DNA from: Undaria pinnatifida
Taxonomy: Eukaryota; Sar; Phaeophyceae; Laminariales; Alariaceae
Length of the DNA: 64,000 nucleotides
Reading direction: 5' to 3'
NCBI GenBank assembly: GCA_012845835.1
Contig: JABAKD010000018.1
Span: forward strand, 2,920,229-2,984,228
Positions 63,857 to 64,000 of the stretch are shown one piece after another. Each line of letters begins with the position of its first letter. The stretch's first letter is position 1. A program made the position numbers and the translations under genes. The notes under the pieces are model-generated. The model made no database searches and had not been told where the DNA came from. It saw nothing but the letters and a program-made list of their open reading frames with translations.

Positions 63857-64000
63857 AGTCTACAGCTAGGTCTGCACAAGATATTACACCTTTCGGAGCC
63901 TTTGGAAGAGCTTTTGGTGTATTTCATCAAATATAAATATACCAGTGGTATTAACTACCTGGTATGCAGTACAGCTGTAAGATCGATGATTTTGTCGAAG

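Overview
The window looks like nuclear DNA of a repeat-rich eukaryote. Supported genes have GC-rich exons, large introns and GT-AG junctions. The rest is retrotransposon relics, SINE-like elements, minisatellites, long poly-G tracts and interstitial CCCTAA/TTAGGG-type stretches. I see no prokaryotic operons, no CRISPR and no rRNA. My best guess is a photosynthetic stramenopile, probably a brown alga. That is inferred from genome style and is not proven by any marker in the window.

The dominant feature is one minus-strand gene, about 29.4 kb from ATG to stop (46383 down to 16942), that I assembled by hand from 16 exons. All 15 junctions are GT-AG, all phases agree, and the joined length is 4791 nt (1596 codons plus a stop). 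The product is an importin-alpha-like armadillo (ARM) repeat protein of the nuclear import pathway. Its ARM core (about residues 520-958) keeps almost all of the Trp/Asn ladder that binds nuclear localisation signals. The core is followed by a compact cluster of eight cysteines and one histidine, split across two exons. It is flanked by a roughly 477-residue Gly/Ala/Gln-rich N-terminal region and a 572-residue Lys-rich, then Gly/Ser-rich C-terminal tail. No importin-beta-binding domain is visible.

The introns hold an unusual class of repeats. Several exons have decayed partial copies of their own edges (exon end plus splice site) in neighbouring introns. The most extreme is a 13-unit minisatellite at 35.7-37.05 kb built from the 3' end of the 38.1 kb exon. 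The introns also hold two LINE relics in the same orientation as the gene, a MITE-like pair, and pentanucleotide satellites.

Left of the gene (1-16.9 kb) are a head-to-head tRNA-derived SINE pair (6.8-8.1 kb) and a composite element with GGGTC-repeat arms and CAG-rich centres (9.07-14.35 kb). A 3.5 kb insertion carrying a broken Copia-type gag/protease interrupts that element. An uninterrupted inverted copy at 57.66-59.46 kb shows the empty site. Right of the gene (46.4-64 kb) is mostly dispersed repeats. It has one modest two-exon plus-strand gene candidate (56455-57120) and a nearly identical 330 bp tandem duplication at the end of the window.
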